Below are positions 12,009 through 21,561 of a stretch of DNA of 64,000 bases, in pieces. The notes beneath the pieces were generated by a model. That model did no database searches, was not told the origin of the DNA, and was given only the letters and a program-made list of their open reading frames with translations. A program made the position numbers and the translations under genes. This stretch comes from Paraburkholderia caffeinitolerans. GTDB taxonomy: Bacteria > Pseudomonadota > Gammaproteobacteria > Burkholderiales > Burkholderiaceae. Numbering within the stretch: position 1 is the stretch's first letter; every line of letters starts with the position of its first letter. The stretch spans positions 62,001 to 126,000 of the forward strand of contig NZ_CADIKL010000007.1 in NCBI RefSeq assembly GCF_902859945.1. The letters are read 5' to 3'.

Positions 12009-13001
12009 ATGAAACTCGCCACGTTGAAGGACGGCACCCGCGACGGTCAGTTGATCGTCGTTTCCCGCGACCTGCGCAGCGCCGCCATTGCCGACGCGAT
12101 CGCGCCCACGCTGCAGCGCGTGCTCGACGACTGGCGCTTCTACGCGCCGCAACTGCTCGATCTTTACGACACGCTCAACCATGGCCGCGCGCGTAACGTC
12201 TTCAGCTTTGACGCCCGCCAGTGCATGGCGCCGCTGCCGCGCGCCTACCAGTGGGCGGACGGCTCGTCCTATGTGAATCACGTCGAGCTCGTGCGCCGCG
12301 CGCGTGGCGCGCAAATGCCGCCCGAGTTCTGGACCGACCCGCTCATGTACCAGGGCGGCAGCGACGACTTTATCGGCCCGACCGACGACATCGTGTGCGC
12401 ATCGGAAGACTGGGGCATCGACTTCGAGGCCGAAGTCGCCGTCATCACCGGCGACGTGCAGATGGGCGCGAGCGCCGAGGACGCGCTCAGGGCGGTGCGG
12501 CTCGTCGGGCTCGTGAACGACGTTTCGCTGCGCAACCTGATTCCCGCCGAACTCGCGAAGGGCTTTGGCTTTTTCCAGAGCAAGCCGGCCTCGTCGTTCG
12601 CACCCGTGATGGTGACACCCGACGAACTCGGCGGGCACTGGCGCGAGGGCCGCGTGCATCTGCCGATGCTGGTGCACTGGAACGGCAAGAAGGTCGGCCA
12701 GCCCGACGCGGGCACCGACATGGTGTTCCACTTCGGCCAGTTGATCGCGCACGCGGCGAAGACGCGCAATCTGCGCGCCGGGGCGATCGTCGGGTCGGGC
12801 ACGGTCTCGAACAAGGATGCAAAGCGCGGCTACTGCTGCATCGCTGAAAAGCGCTGTCTCGAGACAATCGAGCATGGCGAAGCCCGCACCGAATTCATGA
12901 AGTTCGGCGACACCGTGAAGATCGAAATGCTCGACGAAGCGGGCCACTCGATTTTCGGCGCGATCGATCAGGCGGTGGCGCCGGAGGCCGAGTCTGCTTG
13001 A
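12009..13001 (+). CDS. Fumarylacetoacetate hydrolase family protein
   Basis: The 330-residue enzyme has the FAH C-terminal fold. The metal-binding acidic residues are visible in DWGIDFEAEVAVI (Glu140, Glu142) and in LVNDVSLRN (Asp171). GSGTVSNKD is also conserved. FAH-family enzymes cleave C-C bonds in beta-diketo acids or hydrate/decarboxylate aromatic ring-cleavage products. The partner N-terminal motif YVNHVELVRRARG resembles the FAA-hydrolase branch used in tyrosine/homogentisate-type pathways, but no other such gene is nearby. The ATG at 12009 lies 109 bp from the divergent IclR start, leaving room for a shared control region. Confidence 0.9.
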   Translation: MKLATLKDGTRDGQLIVVSRDLRSAAIADAIAPTLQRVLDDWRFYAPQLLDLYDTLNHGRARNVFSFDARQCMAPLPRAYQWADGSSYVNHVELVRRARGAQMPPEFWTDPLMYQGGSDDFIGPTDDIVCASEDWGIDFEAEVAVITGDVQMGASAEDALRAVRLVGLVNDVSLRNLIPAELAKGFGFFQSKPASSFAPVMVTPDELGGHWREGRVHLPMLVHWNGKKVGQPDAGTDMVFHFGQLIAHAAKTRNLRAGAIVGSGTVSNKDAKRGYCCIAEKRCLETIEHGEARTEFMKFGDTVKIEMLDEAGHSIFGAIDQAVAPEAESA

Positions 13002-13131
13002 GTTGTCTGGTAGGGGTGAGCGCAGATTAAGCGGGGGTTTAGCCTGATTCCGCAGGCTTCGAGGGCGGCTACACTGGCCCACTCGAAGCGGTACCCAGAA
13101 TACGCCGATATACCAAGACACCGGAGACACC

Positions 13132-14331
13132 GTGAAGCCCCTTCGCCCACGTCGCTTACGTCGTTTTGCTGGCTCGCTCGCATTCAGACTGGCCGCGCCA
13201 TGCGCGGCGCTCGCCAGCCTGCTCGCCCCCACGCTCGTACTCGCGCAGGTCAAGGTCGGCCTCGTGCTTTCGCTCACCGGCCCGGCCGCTTCGCTCGGCA
13301 TTCCGGAGCGCGACACGGTGGCCATGCTGCCCACGCAGATCGGGGGGCAGCAAGTCCAGTACATCGTGCTCGACGACGCCTCCGACACCACCCAGGCCGT
13401 GCAGGACACGAGAAAGCTGATCGACGAGCAGCACGTGGACGTCATCGTCGGTTCGTCGATCACGCCGAACACGCTCGCGATGCTCGATGTGGTCGCGCAG
13501 AGCGAGACGCCCACGATCTCGCTGGCGTCGTCGGCGAAGATCATCGAGCCCGTGGACGACAAGCGCCACTGGATGTTCAAGACCCCGCAGACCGACGCGA
13601 TGATGGCCGGCGCAATCGCTGAGCACGCGGCCGCACACAATGTGAAGACCATCGCCTACATCGGCCAGGCCGATGCGCTCGGCGAGGCCTTCTATGCCGA
13701 AGTCGAGAAGGCTGCGCAGGCGCGCGGCATCAAGCTCGTCGCGAGCGAGCGCTTCAATCGCACCGACCCGAGCGTGACGGGCCAGGCGCTGAAGATCGTC
13801 GCCGCGAAGCCCGACGCCGTCGTGGTGGGCGCGGCCGGCACGCCCGCCGCGCTGCCTCCGAAGGCGCTCAAGGAGCGCGGCTACAAGGGCCTCATCTATC
13901 ACAATCATGGCGTAGGCAACCGCGACTTCCTGCGCGTGTGCGGCGCCGACTGCAACGGCACTTTCCTGCCCGCGAGCCCGGTGCTGGTGGCTTCTCAATT
14001 GCCCGAGGACGAGCCTGCGCGGCGCCTCGCGCTCGACTATATTTCGCGCTACGAAGCACGTTACGGCGCCGGGTCGGTGTCGGCGTTCGGCGCCTATGCG
14101 TGGGACGCGGGCCTCGTGCTCCGCGGCGCGATTCCGGTAGCGCTCAAGTCGGCGGCGCCGGGCACGAAGGCGTTTCGTCACGCGCTGCGCGACGCCATCG
14201 AGTCGACGCGCGGCCTGCACACCACCAACGGCATCGTCAACATGAGCGCCACGGACCATCTGGGGCTCGACGCGCGTGCACGCGTGATGGTCGAGATCCA
14301 GGACGGCAAATGGGTCTACCAGCCGCGTTGA
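13132..14331 (+). CDS. ABC transporter substrate-binding protein, branched-chain amino acid type
   Basis: This 399-residue periplasmic protein has a GTG start with CCGGAGACACC upstream. The signal peptide is strongly basic (LRPRRLRRF) and is probably cleaved after LVLA at residue 38. The mature protein is a Leu/Ile/Val-binding type I fold (Peripla_BP_6) with [16 protein letters not shown], then [17 protein letters not shown] and [14 protein letters not shown]. No permease or ATPase gene is adjacent, so it is an orphan receptor or works with a transporter encoded elsewhere. It sits between the FAH-family gene and a crotonase, which suggests uptake of an organic acid, but this is inference. Confidence 0.9.
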   Translation: MKPLRPRRLRRFAGSLAFRLAAPCAALASLLAPTLVLAQVKVGLVLSLTGPAASLGIPERDTVAMLPTQIGGQQVQYIVLDDASDTTQAVQDTRKLIDEQHVDVIVGSSITPNTLAMLDVVAQSETPTISLASSAKIIEPVDDKRHWMFKTPQTDAMMAGAIAEHAAAHNVKTIAYIGQADALGEAFYAEVEKAAQARGIKLVASERFNRTDPSVTGQALKIVAAKPDAVVVGAAGTPAALPPKALKERGYKGLIYHNHGVGNRDFLRVCGADCNGTFLPASPVLVASQLPEDEPARRLALDYISRYEARYGAGSVSAFGAYAWDAGLVLRGAIPVALKSAAPGTKAFRHALRDAIESTRGLHTTNGIVNMSATDHLGLDARARVMVEIQDGKWVYQPR

Positions 14332-14386
14332 TGTTGCGTTGATATCGCGTATAACTATGCAATCCGAAGCAATTCAGGAGCCCCTC

Positions 14387-15211
14387 ATGAACGATCCTTT
14401 TTATGCTAACTATCACGCGCTGCGCGTGCGGCGGCACGAGCACGGCATCGTCGAGATCGTGATGAGCGGCGAAGGCGCGAACAAGAGTGGTCTCGCCACC
14501 GCCGACGCCAACATGCATCGCGAGCTAGCCGAAATCTGGCGCGACGTCGACCGCGATCCCGCCGCGCGCGTCGCCGTGATCCGCGGCGAGGGCAAGGGCT
14601 TTTCGGCGGGCGGCGACCTCGCGCTCGTCGAGGACATGGCCACCCATTTCGACGTGCGTGCGCGTGTCTGGCGCGAGGCGCGCGACCTCGTCTACAACGT
14701 GATCAATTGCAGCAAGCCGATCGTATCGGCAATGCATGGCCCGGCGGTGGGCGCGGGGCTCGTGGCGGGCCTGCTCGCCGATATCTCCATCGCGGCGAAG
14801 TCGGCGCGCATCATCGACGGGCACACGCGCCTCGGCGTTGCGGCGGGCGACCACGCCGCAATCGTCTGGCCGCTGTTGTGCGGCATGGCGAAGGCGAAGT
14901 ACTACCTGCTGCTGTGCGAACCGGTGAGCGGCGAGGAGGCCGAGCGCATCGGCCTCGTCTCGCTCGCAGTGGACGAGAACGACCTTCTGCCCAAGGCGTT
15001 CGAAGTCGCGAAGCGCCTCGCGAACGGTTCGCAAACCGCGCTGCGCTGGACCAAGTACGCGCTCAACAACTGGCTGCGCCAGGCGGGGCCGAATTTCGAC
15101 ACCTCGCTGGCGCTCGAATTCATGGGCTTTGCCGGACCCGACGTCCACGAGGGCGTGAAGTCGCTGCGCGAGCGGCGCGCACCGGAATTTCCGGGTGGCG
15201 ATCCGTTCTAA
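14387..15211 (+). CDS. Enoyl-CoA hydratase/isomerase family protein
   Basis: The 274-residue crotonase-fold protein shows both oxyanion-hole segments, GFSAGGDL (71-78) and MHGPAVGAG (116-124). Where true hydratases carry their first catalytic Glu (the PE in PEILLG-type motifs) this protein reads [15 protein letters not shown], so standard hydration is doubtful. Other crotonase chemistries (isomerase, decarboxylase, thioesterase-like) are possible. The ATG at 14387 has a good AGGAGCCCC site; an in-frame ATG 30 bp upstream lacks one. It starts 55 bp after the binding-protein gene on the same strand. Confidence 0.88.
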   Translation: MNDPFYANYHALRVRRHEHGIVEIVMSGEGANKSGLATADANMHRELAEIWRDVDRDPAARVAVIRGEGKGFSAGGDLALVEDMATHFDVRARVWREARDLVYNVINCSKPIVSAMHGPAVGAGLVAGLLADISIAAKSARIIDGHTRLGVAAGDHAAIVWPLLCGMAKAKYYLLLCEPVSGEEAERIGLVSLAVDENDLLPKAFEVAKRLANGSQTALRWTKYALNNWLRQAGPNFDTSLALEFMGFAGPDVHEGVKSLRERRAPEFPGGDPF

Positions 15212-15350
15212 CGGGACCGTGGCGGCGCGGTATGATCGAAGCAGACTATTCGTGCTTTGCGCCGCGCGCGGCAAGACCTGCCGCGCACCGCAAGTCGCTG
15301 TTCACACTGGCCGGCCCGCAAGGCCGCCAACCTCGCGAGGGAGAATCCGC

Positions 15351-16061
15351 ATGACCGAATCCGCAGGCACCGTGCCGCCGTTCCCGGGCTTTCCCGGCTT
15401 TCCGCCCGCTGAAATGCTCGACCGCATGTGGGGGATGATGCGCCTCACGCCCTTCGGCAGCGCCTTTCCCGGCAGCGAGCCGGGCGCGGGGCAGGGGCTC
15501 GGACCGTCGCTTTCGATGATGTCCGACATGATGACGCCGCTCACGAACATCGAGGAACTCGACAAGCGCATCACCGACCTGCGCGCCGTCGAGCAGTGGC
15601 TCAAGCTGAACCTGAGCATGCTGCAGTCCGCGATCCAGGCGCTCGAAGTGCAGCGCGCGACGCTGTCCACGCTGCGCGCGTTTGGTACGTTCGCGCAGTC
15701 GCAGATGAGACCGTCTAGCGAACAGAGCGCGCCGGAACCCGAGCCGCGCGCCGCACGCCCGCAGCCGGGCGCCGAGTCGGCCGAGGCGGCCAAGGCTGCG
15801 CAGGCAGCGGACGCCGATGGGGCAACGCCGCCGCCGGGCTTCGATGCCTCGTCGTGGTGGAACCTGTTGCAGTCGCAGTTCAATCAGCTTGCGGAGTTCG
15901 CGATGGCCCAGCCCGCTGCGGCGGCCGAGGCGGCGCAGGCTGCCGCCGAAGCGGCCGCGCCGCGTGCGAAGCCGGCGGCCAAGCGCAGCAGCAGTGGTGG
16001 CGGCAGCGCGGGCAAGACGACTGCGCGCGGCGCGAAGCGCCCGCCCGCGCAGCCCGAGTAA
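15351..16061 (+). CDS. phaM: PhaM-family polyhydroxyalkanoate granule regulatory protein
   Basis: This 236-residue protein has an N-terminal Pro/Gly/Met-rich segment and a conserved helical core (TNIEELDKRITDLRAVEQWL to QRATLSTLRAF, about residues 63-110). An Ala-rich spacer leads to a basic Ala/Lys/Ser C-terminus resembling histone-like DNA-binding tails (about residues 201-236). This is the layout of PhaM, which in Cupriavidus necator links PHB granules to the nucleoid and activates PHB synthase. The ATG has GAGGGAGAA upstream; the longer open frame lacks conserved sequence. No PHB synthase gene lies in the window. Confidence 0.85.
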   Translation: MTESAGTVPPFPGFPGFPPAEMLDRMWGMMRLTPFGSAFPGSEPGAGQGLGPSLSMMSDMMTPLTNIEELDKRITDLRAVEQWLKLNLSMLQSAIQALEVQRATLSTLRAFGTFAQSQMRPSSEQSAPEPEPRAARPQPGAESAEAAKAAQAADADGATPPPGFDASSWWNLLQSQFNQLAEFAMAQPAAAAEAAQAAAEAAAPRAKPAAKRSSSGGGSAGKTTARGAKRPPAQPE

Positions 16062-16150
16062 GGCAGGGTGAGGGCGCGGTAAGGGCGCGGTAAGGGCAGT
16101 CAACAGCAATTTCGTCCTGCGGGACGGAGCACTCGGGGAGCGTCGGCATC

Positions 16151-17368
16151 ATGCGGCTTGCGCTCGTGATGATGGGCGGCGGCGCACGCGCGGCCTACCA
16201 GGCCGGCGCGCTGCGCGCGCTCGCGGAACTCGCCGGAGCGGCCGAGCCGGCGCGGCGCGCGATGCCGTTCACGGTGATCTGCGGCACCTCGGCGGGCGCG
16301 ATCAACGCCACCTCCATCGCCAGCCACGCCGATCACTTCCTGCATGGCGCCCAGCGTCTCGTCGAGATCTGGTCCTCGCTGAACGCCGCTCAGGTGTATC
16401 GCGCCGACTTGCCCGGCGTTGCCGCGTCGGGCGCGCGCTGGCTCGCTGCGCTCATGTTTGGCTGGGCCACCTTCGGTCTCGCCGCGCGACGCACGCCGCG
16501 CACGCTGTTCGACAACACCCCGCTCGCGCATTTTCTGGCGGACACGCTCAACTTCCACCGCATCGAGCAGATGCTCGACGAGCGCCTCCTGCACGCGCTT
16601 TCCGTGACGGCGCTCAGCTATTCATCGGGGCGGCATCTGACCTTCTATCAGGCCAGCGAGCCGATCAGCGCGTGGCGGCGCGCGCGGCGCACGGCGCGCA
16701 TGGTCGCGCTCACGCCAGCGCATCTGCTGGCTTCGGCGGCGATTCCCTACGTGTTTCCCGCCGTGCGCCTCGAACTCGACGGCCACCACGAGTATTTCGG
16801 CGACGGCTCGATCCGCCAGATCGCGCCGCTTTCGCCTGCCATTCACTTCGGCGCGGAGCGCATCGTCGTGATCGGCGCGAACGCGAGCGCGCCCGAGGTG
16901 CCGGCCGCGCGTCCCGACATCGACGTCTATCCGACGCTCGCGCAGATCGGCCAGCAGGTGCTCGCGAGCGTGTTTCTCGACGCGCTGGACGCCGACATCG
17001 AGCGCATCGAACACGTCAACCGCATGGTGCTGCACTTGCCGCACACGGTCGATCCGGAAAGCGGCTGGCGGCACATCGAGGTGCTGGCGATCCGGCCGAG
17101 CGAGCGCATCGAGTTGATTGCGGCGCGTCACTTGAAGCAGTTGCCGCTCTCGGTGCGCGTGCTGCTGGGCGCGGTGGGCGGCAATCGCGCGTCAGGCGCG
17201 GCGTTTGCGAGCTACCTGCTGTTCGAGAGCGCTTTTACCCAGGAACTGATCGAGCTCGGCTATCGCGACACGCTCGCCCAGCGCGAGATTCTTTCGGAAT
17301 GGCTCAAGCAACCGTCGGACTCGCCCGTCGGCGTGGTGCACGGGCACCCTGAGGCGCGCCGGAACTGA
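16151..17368 (+). CDS. Patatin-like phospholipase family protein
   Basis: The 405-residue protein has a complete patatin catalytic set: a glycine-rich oxyanion loop MMGGGARAAYQAG near residue 8, the nucleophile Ser47 in GTSAG, and the catalytic Asp218 in GDGSIRQ. It should be a Ser-Asp dyad lipid acyl hydrolase. No signal peptide is present, although ARWLAALMFGWATFGLAARR could be membrane-associated. CGGGGAGCG precedes the start. It follows phaM on the same strand by 90 bp that include two copies of AGGGCGCGGTA; a link to PHB or lipid turnover is conceivable but unproven. Confidence 0.9.
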   Translation: MRLALVMMGGGARAAYQAGALRALAELAGAAEPARRAMPFTVICGTSAGAINATSIASHADHFLHGAQRLVEIWSSLNAAQVYRADLPGVAASGARWLAALMFGWATFGLAARRTPRTLFDNTPLAHFLADTLNFHRIEQMLDERLLHALSVTALSYSSGRHLTFYQASEPISAWRRARRTARMVALTPAHLLASAAIPYVFPAVRLELDGHHEYFGDGSIRQIAPLSPAIHFGAERIVVIGANASAPEVPAARPDIDVYPTLAQIGQQVLASVFLDALDADIERIEHVNRMVLHLPHTVDPESGWRHIEVLAIRPSERIELIAARHLKQLPLSVRVLLGAVGGNRASGAAFASYLLFESAFTQELIELGYRDTLAQREILSEWLKQPSDSPVGVVHGHPEARRN

Positions 17369-17734
17369 AAGATCGGCGTGCTATCATCGTGTAAGGTTTT
17401 TCCGACCGTCGTTGGGCGTGAGTTGGGCGTAGCGAATGCGGCAATTTGTCGCAGATTGCCGGGCCGCCCGCCGCGCGGTATCCCGCGACAATTCCGGCAG
17501 CCGGATTCAAGGCATGGTGCAACTACCCAGAATCCATCACGGCGCCGCTCAATCCGGCATTACAGATTGCCACTCGACAGGAAGTAATCTGTTTAGCGGG
17601 GTGTGATTGCGTCCGGGCGGCCGGTAACCGCGTAAAATTAAATGCTTTCGCCTGTGGGCGCGCGCGAGGAAGCCAGCGCGGCGCGCCGCGGGCAGCACGA
17701 TACAAGTCGTCATGCGCAGAACAGGGGCGGGACT
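17369..17734. other. Intergenic gap upstream of the diiron protein gene
   Basis: The 366 bp hold no supported gene. The segment near 17600-17645 is locally AT-richer (GCGTAAAATTAAATG) and is the likeliest promoter region for the diiron gene, though I cannot place a -35/-10 pair with normal spacing. Confidence 0.4.
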
Positions 17735-18604
17735 ATGAACACGATGCTTTATCCGGAACTTTACAAATCGCTCGAATCGGTCCGTTGGGACATGGAAAAA
17801 GACATTCCATGGGATAAGTTCGATGCGTCGCTCCTCACCGACGAGCAGGCTCAGACCATCAAGATGAACGCGATCACCGAATGGTCCGCGTTGCCGGCCA
17901 CGGAGATGTTCCTGCGCGACAATCATCATGACAGCGACTTCTCCGCGTTCATGAGCGTGTGGTTCTTCGAGGAGCAGAAGCATTCGCTGGTGCTGATGGA
18001 GTACCTGCGCCGCTTCAAGCCGGAACTCGTGCCCACCGAGGAAGAGCTGCACGCCGTGCGCTTCGTGTTCGATCCGGCGCCGCCGCTCGAAACGCTCATG
18101 CTGCACTTCTGCGGCGAGATCCGCCTGAATCACTGGTATCGCCGTGCAGCCGAATGGCACACGGAGCCGGTCATCAAGGCGATCTACGAAACCATCTCGC
18201 GCGACGAGGCCCGCCACGGCGGCGCCTACCTGCGCTACATGAAGAAGGCGCTCAACAACTTCGGCGACGGCGCGCGCGCGGCGTTCGCGAAGATCGGCGT
18301 GCTGATGGCCTCGGCGCGCCGCACCGAAAAGCCGCTGCACCCGACCAACCTGCACGTGAACCAGGCGCTGTTCCCGCGCGACACCGTGCAGTCGCGCCTG
18401 CCCGATCCGGAATGGCTCGAGCGTTGGCTCGACGAGCAAATCCGCTTCGACGACGGCTGGGAAAAGAAGGTGGTCGAGCGCATCCTGCACAACCTGTCGA
18501 TCCTGTTCGAGCGCACGTTCAGCACGGCGCAGGAACTGAACCGCTACCGCAAGGAAGTGGTGCAGCGCCTGCAGGGCGAACAGGGCGCGCAGCAGCCGGC
18601 CTGA
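17735..18604 (+). CDS. Ferritin-like diiron protein (acyl-ACP desaturase-like)
   Basis: This 289-residue, mostly helical, soluble protein has the carboxylate ligands of a diiron centre: a Glu in NAITEW (residue 49), EEQKH at 79-83, a Glu in HFCGEIR (128) and DEARH at 157-161. The pair EExxH and DExRH is that of ferritin-like oxidases and acyl-ACP desaturases. There is no membrane segment, so it is not a membrane fatty-acid desaturase. The natural substrate is unknown. It appears monocistronic and is followed by an intrinsic terminator. Only a weak purine-rich site (GGGGCGGGA) precedes the ATG. Confidence 0.8.
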   Translation: MNTMLYPELYKSLESVRWDMEKDIPWDKFDASLLTDEQAQTIKMNAITEWSALPATEMFLRDNHHDSDFSAFMSVWFFEEQKHSLVLMEYLRRFKPELVPTEEELHAVRFVFDPAPPLETLMLHFCGEIRLNHWYRRAAEWHTEPVIKAIYETISRDEARHGGAYLRYMKKALNNFGDGARAAFAKIGVLMASARRTEKPLHPTNLHVNQALFPRDTVQSRLPDPEWLERWLDEQIRFDDGWEKKVVERILHNLSILFERTFSTAQELNRYRKEVVQRLQGEQGAQQPA

Positions 18605-18673
18605 TGGTCTGCTAGTCCGTGTCCCGCTGAACACCGTTTGTCTCGCCCGCCCGCCGTGGCGCGGCGAACCCGG

Positions 18674-18710
18674 CAGCCCGGAGCGCTCGCGCGTGACGGG
18701 CTGTTTTTTT
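18674..18710 (+). terminator. Intrinsic terminator after the diiron protein gene
   Basis: CAGCCC and GGGCTG arms with an 18-nt loop, followed directly by seven T. It separates the diiron gene from rfaE2. Confidence 0.75.
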
Positions 18711-18760
18711 CATCGGCGAGCTTTCCCTTTCCGTTCTAAACAGCGACCCATTCGAATCCC

Positions 18761-19246
18761 ATGCCCGCATCCTTCGAACGCAAGATCACGACCCGCGAAG
18801 CGCTCGCGCAAAGGCGCGCCTCGCTGACCGGCCCGGTGGTGTTCACCAATGGCGTTTTCGACATCCTGCATCGCGGGCATGTCACCTATCTCGCCGATGC
18901 GAAGGCGCTGGGCGCGACGCTGATCGTCGGCGTGAACAGCGATGCTTCGGTGCGCATGCTCGGCAAGGGCGACGACCGCCCCATCAACAACGAGAACGAC
19001 CGCATGGCGCTGCTGGCGGCGCTGGAGAGCGTGGACTGGGTGGTGCAATTCGGCGAGCAAACGCCGGTTGAGCTGATCGAGGCCGTGCATCCCGACATTC
19101 TCGTGAAGGGCGGCGATTACGACATGGATGCGCTGCCCGAGTCGGCGCTCGTGCGTGGCTGGGGCGGCCGTGCGCTTGCCATTGCCTTCGAGCACGACCG
19201 TTCGACCACCAAGCTGCTGCAGAAAGTGCGCGCGCAGCAGGGTTGA
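18761..19246 (+). CDS. rfaE2: D-glycero-beta-D-manno-heptose 1-phosphate adenylyltransferase
   Basis: The 161-residue nucleotidyltransferase has VVFTNGVFDILHRGHVTYL, with the HxGH-type motif HRGH at 37-40, and the distal AFEHDRSTTKLLQKV, which resembles the ISTT-type loop. It makes ADP-heptose precursor for lipopolysaccharide inner core. It is the single-domain form; the kinase half (HldE N-terminal in enterics, RfaE1 elsewhere) is not in the window. It is preceded by a terminator, so it probably has its own promoter, and is convergent with the coaX cluster. Confidence 0.93.
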   Translation: MPASFERKITTREALAQRRASLTGPVVFTNGVFDILHRGHVTYLADAKALGATLIVGVNSDASVRMLGKGDDRPINNENDRMALLAALESVDWVVQFGEQTPVELIEAVHPDILVKGGDYDMDALPESALVRGWGGRALAIAFEHDRSTTKLLQKVRAQQG

Positions 19247-19310
19247 ACGGCTTTAACGGCCGACGCGCGGCGCCATGCACGCGCGCCAAGCCGGGCAGGG
19301 CCTGGCCGGA

Positions 19311-19553
19311 TTACTGCGTCGAGAGTTCCGAGGCCTTAACGGCCGGATCGGCCATCGGGCCGCCCACCACGGGCACGTCCACCGACTCCGAGGGCTTGAT
19401 CGGCCTCACCAGGAGGCCTTCCGGGTGGATCTGCCGGTTCAGTTGCTTGTTGCCGCTCGTGCTCGTGAGGGGGGCGGGGCCGAACAGGCCGCGGACCGCC
19501 CCGAAGGCGAGCAGGTTGGCGAGAATCAGTATGGCGATCAGCCAGCGCAGCAT
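19311..19553 (-). CDS. Small single-pass membrane protein downstream of coaX
   Basis: This 80-residue protein has a strong N-terminal membrane segment (MLRWLIAILILANLLAFGAV) followed by a polar, Pro-rich periplasmic tail with LNRQIHPEGLLVRPIKP. GGAGTC precedes the ATG. It lies 95 bp after coaX on the same strand. The tail is too short for a folded domain. Larger proteins with a similar N-terminus and a SPOR domain occur at this position in relatives as far as I recall, so this could be a shortened version; that is inference. Function unknown. Confidence 0.65.
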   Translation of the reverse strand: MLRWLIAILILANLLAFGAVRGLFGPAPLTSTSGNKQLNRQIHPEGLLVRPIKPSESVDVPVVGGPMADPAVKASELSTQ

Positions 19554-19648
19554 CGTGTGAGACTCCGTCGATATCGTTCGTGAAGATCGCCGCCGCGCCG
19601 TGCGGCAGCACGCGCGCCCACGGCGCATTCAGGCACGCCCAGGCACGC

Positions 19649-20584
19649 TCAGGATTGCATCGCGATCAGCGCGAGGCCCGCGAGCACCAAGGCATCGTGG
19701 CGAGTATGCGGCACCTTCAGCGCCGCTGTCACTTCGGCGGCCGCGCCGCCGCTTACCACCAGCCGGACCGGCATTTTCCACGCATCTTGCAAATCGGCCC
19801 ACGCGCGCTCGATGAGGCCCGCCTGGGCAAGCGCGCAGCCGGCCGAGATCGAGTGTTTGGTGTCGGTCGCGAAGAGCGGACCAAGTGTCGATGAACCTGT
19901 GGACGGCTCCGCTGCCAGGCCGGCGCCTGCTTTGGAACGCTGCTCGCTCCGTGCAGCGCCGATCAAACCGCGCGCGTTGTGCGCGTCGAGCACTGGCAAC
20001 TGCGCCGTGTGCTCGCCCAGCGAGCGCATCATGAGCGTCCAGCCCGGCGCGATCAGGCCGCCCTCGAAGGTGCCGTCGGCGCGCAGCGCTTCCAATGTGG
20101 TCGCGGTGCCGAAGGTGGCGATGAGCAGCGGTTCGTCCGGAAACGCCGCGTGCGCGCCGATCATGCCAGCCCAGCGGTCGCTGCCGAGCGCGTCGGGCGT
20201 CGTGTAGCTGTTCGTCACGCCGCATTGCTGCCGGGCCGCGCGGATCACCGTGCGGGCCAGGCCAGGCCAGTGGGCGTCGAGCGCGGCGTCGATGCGCTGC
20301 GCCACCGCCGCTCCCGCCACGTTCGAGATCCACGCGCCGCCGGGTGCGGGCAGCGCCGACCAGTCGGCGAAGTCGCGCGCGGCTGGAGTATCGATCGAGG
20401 CAACAGCGGAGGTCACGGAGGCGTCGGACGCCGAATGGTCCGGGGCCGCGTCGTGGCTCGACGCGCCCGCGTGCAGGCGCGAGCCGTCGGCGGCCACGAG
20501 CGCCCACTTGATCCGGCTATTGCCTGCATCGATCAGCAGATACGGAGGCGGGCAAGCATGCGGGGCGCTGCGCGTACCGCTCAT
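19649..20584 (-). CDS. coaX: Type III pantothenate kinase
   Basis: The 311-residue enzyme phosphorylates pantothenate, the first step of coenzyme A synthesis. The ASKHA-type phosphate loop reads [15 protein letters not shown] near residue 16. [12 protein letters not shown] and [17 protein letters not shown] are the conserved core of the CoaX (type III) family. Later come [15 protein letters not shown] and [11 protein letters not shown]. Its ATG overlaps the birA stop (ATGA), so the two are translationally coupled. A Ser/Ala-rich insertion near residue 60 is longer than in many homologues. Type III enzymes are insensitive to feedback by CoA. Confidence 0.94.
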   Translation of the reverse strand: MSGTRSAPHACPPPYLLIDAGNSRIKWALVAADGSRLHAGASSHDAAPDHSASDASVTSAVASIDTPAARDFADWSALPAPGGAWISNVAGAAVAQRIDAALDAHWPGLARTVIRAARQQCGVTNSYTTPDALGSDRWAGMIGAHAAFPDEPLLIATFGTATTLEALRADGTFEGGLIAPGWTLMMRSLGEHTAQLPVLDAHNARGLIGAARSEQRSKAGAGLAAEPSTGSSTLGPLFATDTKHSISAGCALAQAGLIERAWADLQDAWKMPVRLVVSGGAAAEVTAALKVPHTRHDALVLAGLALIAMQS

Positions 20585-21492
20585 GCGCCGTTGCCCGCGA
20601 GCCGCAGGGAAATATCGCCGGTCGTGACGGCCTCGCGGCCGCGCGCGGTATCGACGAGCAACTGGCCGCTCTCGTCCACGCCCACGGCCACGCCGCGCAG
20701 CACCTCGACACCTTGCTCGTAGAGCGCCACCTCGCGGCCCGCATAGGCGTGGCATGCGTTCCAGCGCGCCTGGAACGGCGCGAAGCCCGCCGTGCCGAAG
20801 CGCTGCAGCGCGCCTTCGAGCGCGTTGAGCTCGGCGGCGAGCACGTCGGTGAGATTGGCGGCGGGCCACATGCGCGAAAGCGCGGTAGGCGCGGCGCCCG
20901 GCACCGGCGCGGCCTGCTGGGCAGCCGGGTCGGCGTTGAGCGCCTCGACCTTCGCGGCCAGCGCTTCCGGATGGCGCACGTTCGTGCCGATGCCGATCAC
21001 CACCGCCGTCGCATTGGCCGTGCTCCACGCGGTCTCGACCAGGATGCCGACCAGCTTGTCACCTTCGAGCAGCACGTCATTGGGCCACTTGAGCGCGATC
21101 TGGCCGGGCGCGGCCACGGGCAGCGTGCGCAGGCCGTCCACGAGCGCGGAGCCGATCGCGAGGCTGAGCCCCGCGAGCCCTTCGATCGGGCGCGGCAGCA
21201 CGCAGCCGATCGAGAACAGCAGGGCGTCGCCAGGCTGGGCGACCCAACTGCGGCCGCGCCGGCCTCGCCCCGCCGTTTGCAGGTAGGCCACCCGCACGAT
21301 CGGGCGCGCGAGGGCGTTGGCGCGATGCGGCAGCGCTTTCAGGCGCGTCATCAGGTCGGCGTTGGTCGAGCCGGTTTCCTCGACGATCTCGATGGGCCAG
21401 TCGTGCGCGGCCGGACCGAACAGTGTCACCGCACGGTCACGGTCGATGCGCCAGTCGTCGGCGCTCGGGGTATTGGGGGTAGGGGTCATCAT
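20581..21492 (-). CDS. birA: Biotin--[acetyl-CoA-carboxylase] ligase
   Basis: The 303-residue enzyme has the BirA catalytic fold: [11 protein letters not shown] for substrate recognition, [21 protein letters not shown] as the biotinyl-AMP loop, and LKWPNDVLL with the catalytic lysine. The C-terminal cap ([16 protein letters not shown]) is present. The N-terminal region is too short for a winged HTH, so this is the monofunctional form without the biotin-operon repressor domain. Two adjacent ATGs (21492, 21489) could serve as start. The gene overlaps coaX by 4 bp and is preceded by the repeat array at 21562-21728. Confidence 0.93.
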   Translation of the reverse strand: MMTPTPNTPSADDWRIDRDRAVTLFGPAAHDWPIEIVEETGSTNADLMTRLKALPHRANALARPIVRVAYLQTAGRGRRGRSWVAQPGDALLFSIGCVLPRPIEGLAGLSLAIGSALVDGLRTLPVAAPGQIALKWPNDVLLEGDKLVGILVETAWSTANATAVVIGIGTNVRHPEALAAKVEALNADPAAQQAAPVPGAAPTALSRMWPAANLTDVLAAELNALEGALQRFGTAGFAPFQARWNACHAYAGREVALYEQGVEVLRGVAVGVDESGQLLVDTARGREAVTTGDISLRLAGNGA

Positions 21493-21561
21493 GTCTCGTA
21501 TTGTAGTGGCGGCCAACCGTGCCGCGTGCGCCGATTCCATGCCGTTTTTTGCCTGCTATTC

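Noticed and set aside
16071..16092. Direct repeat of AGGGCGCGGTA between phaM and the patatin gene
   Set aside because: Two copies only, no palindrome, most likely local duplication.
17600..17640. A sigma-70 promoter for the diiron gene (TTGCGT ... TAAAAT)
   Set aside because: The spacer would be 20 bp, too long for a confident call.
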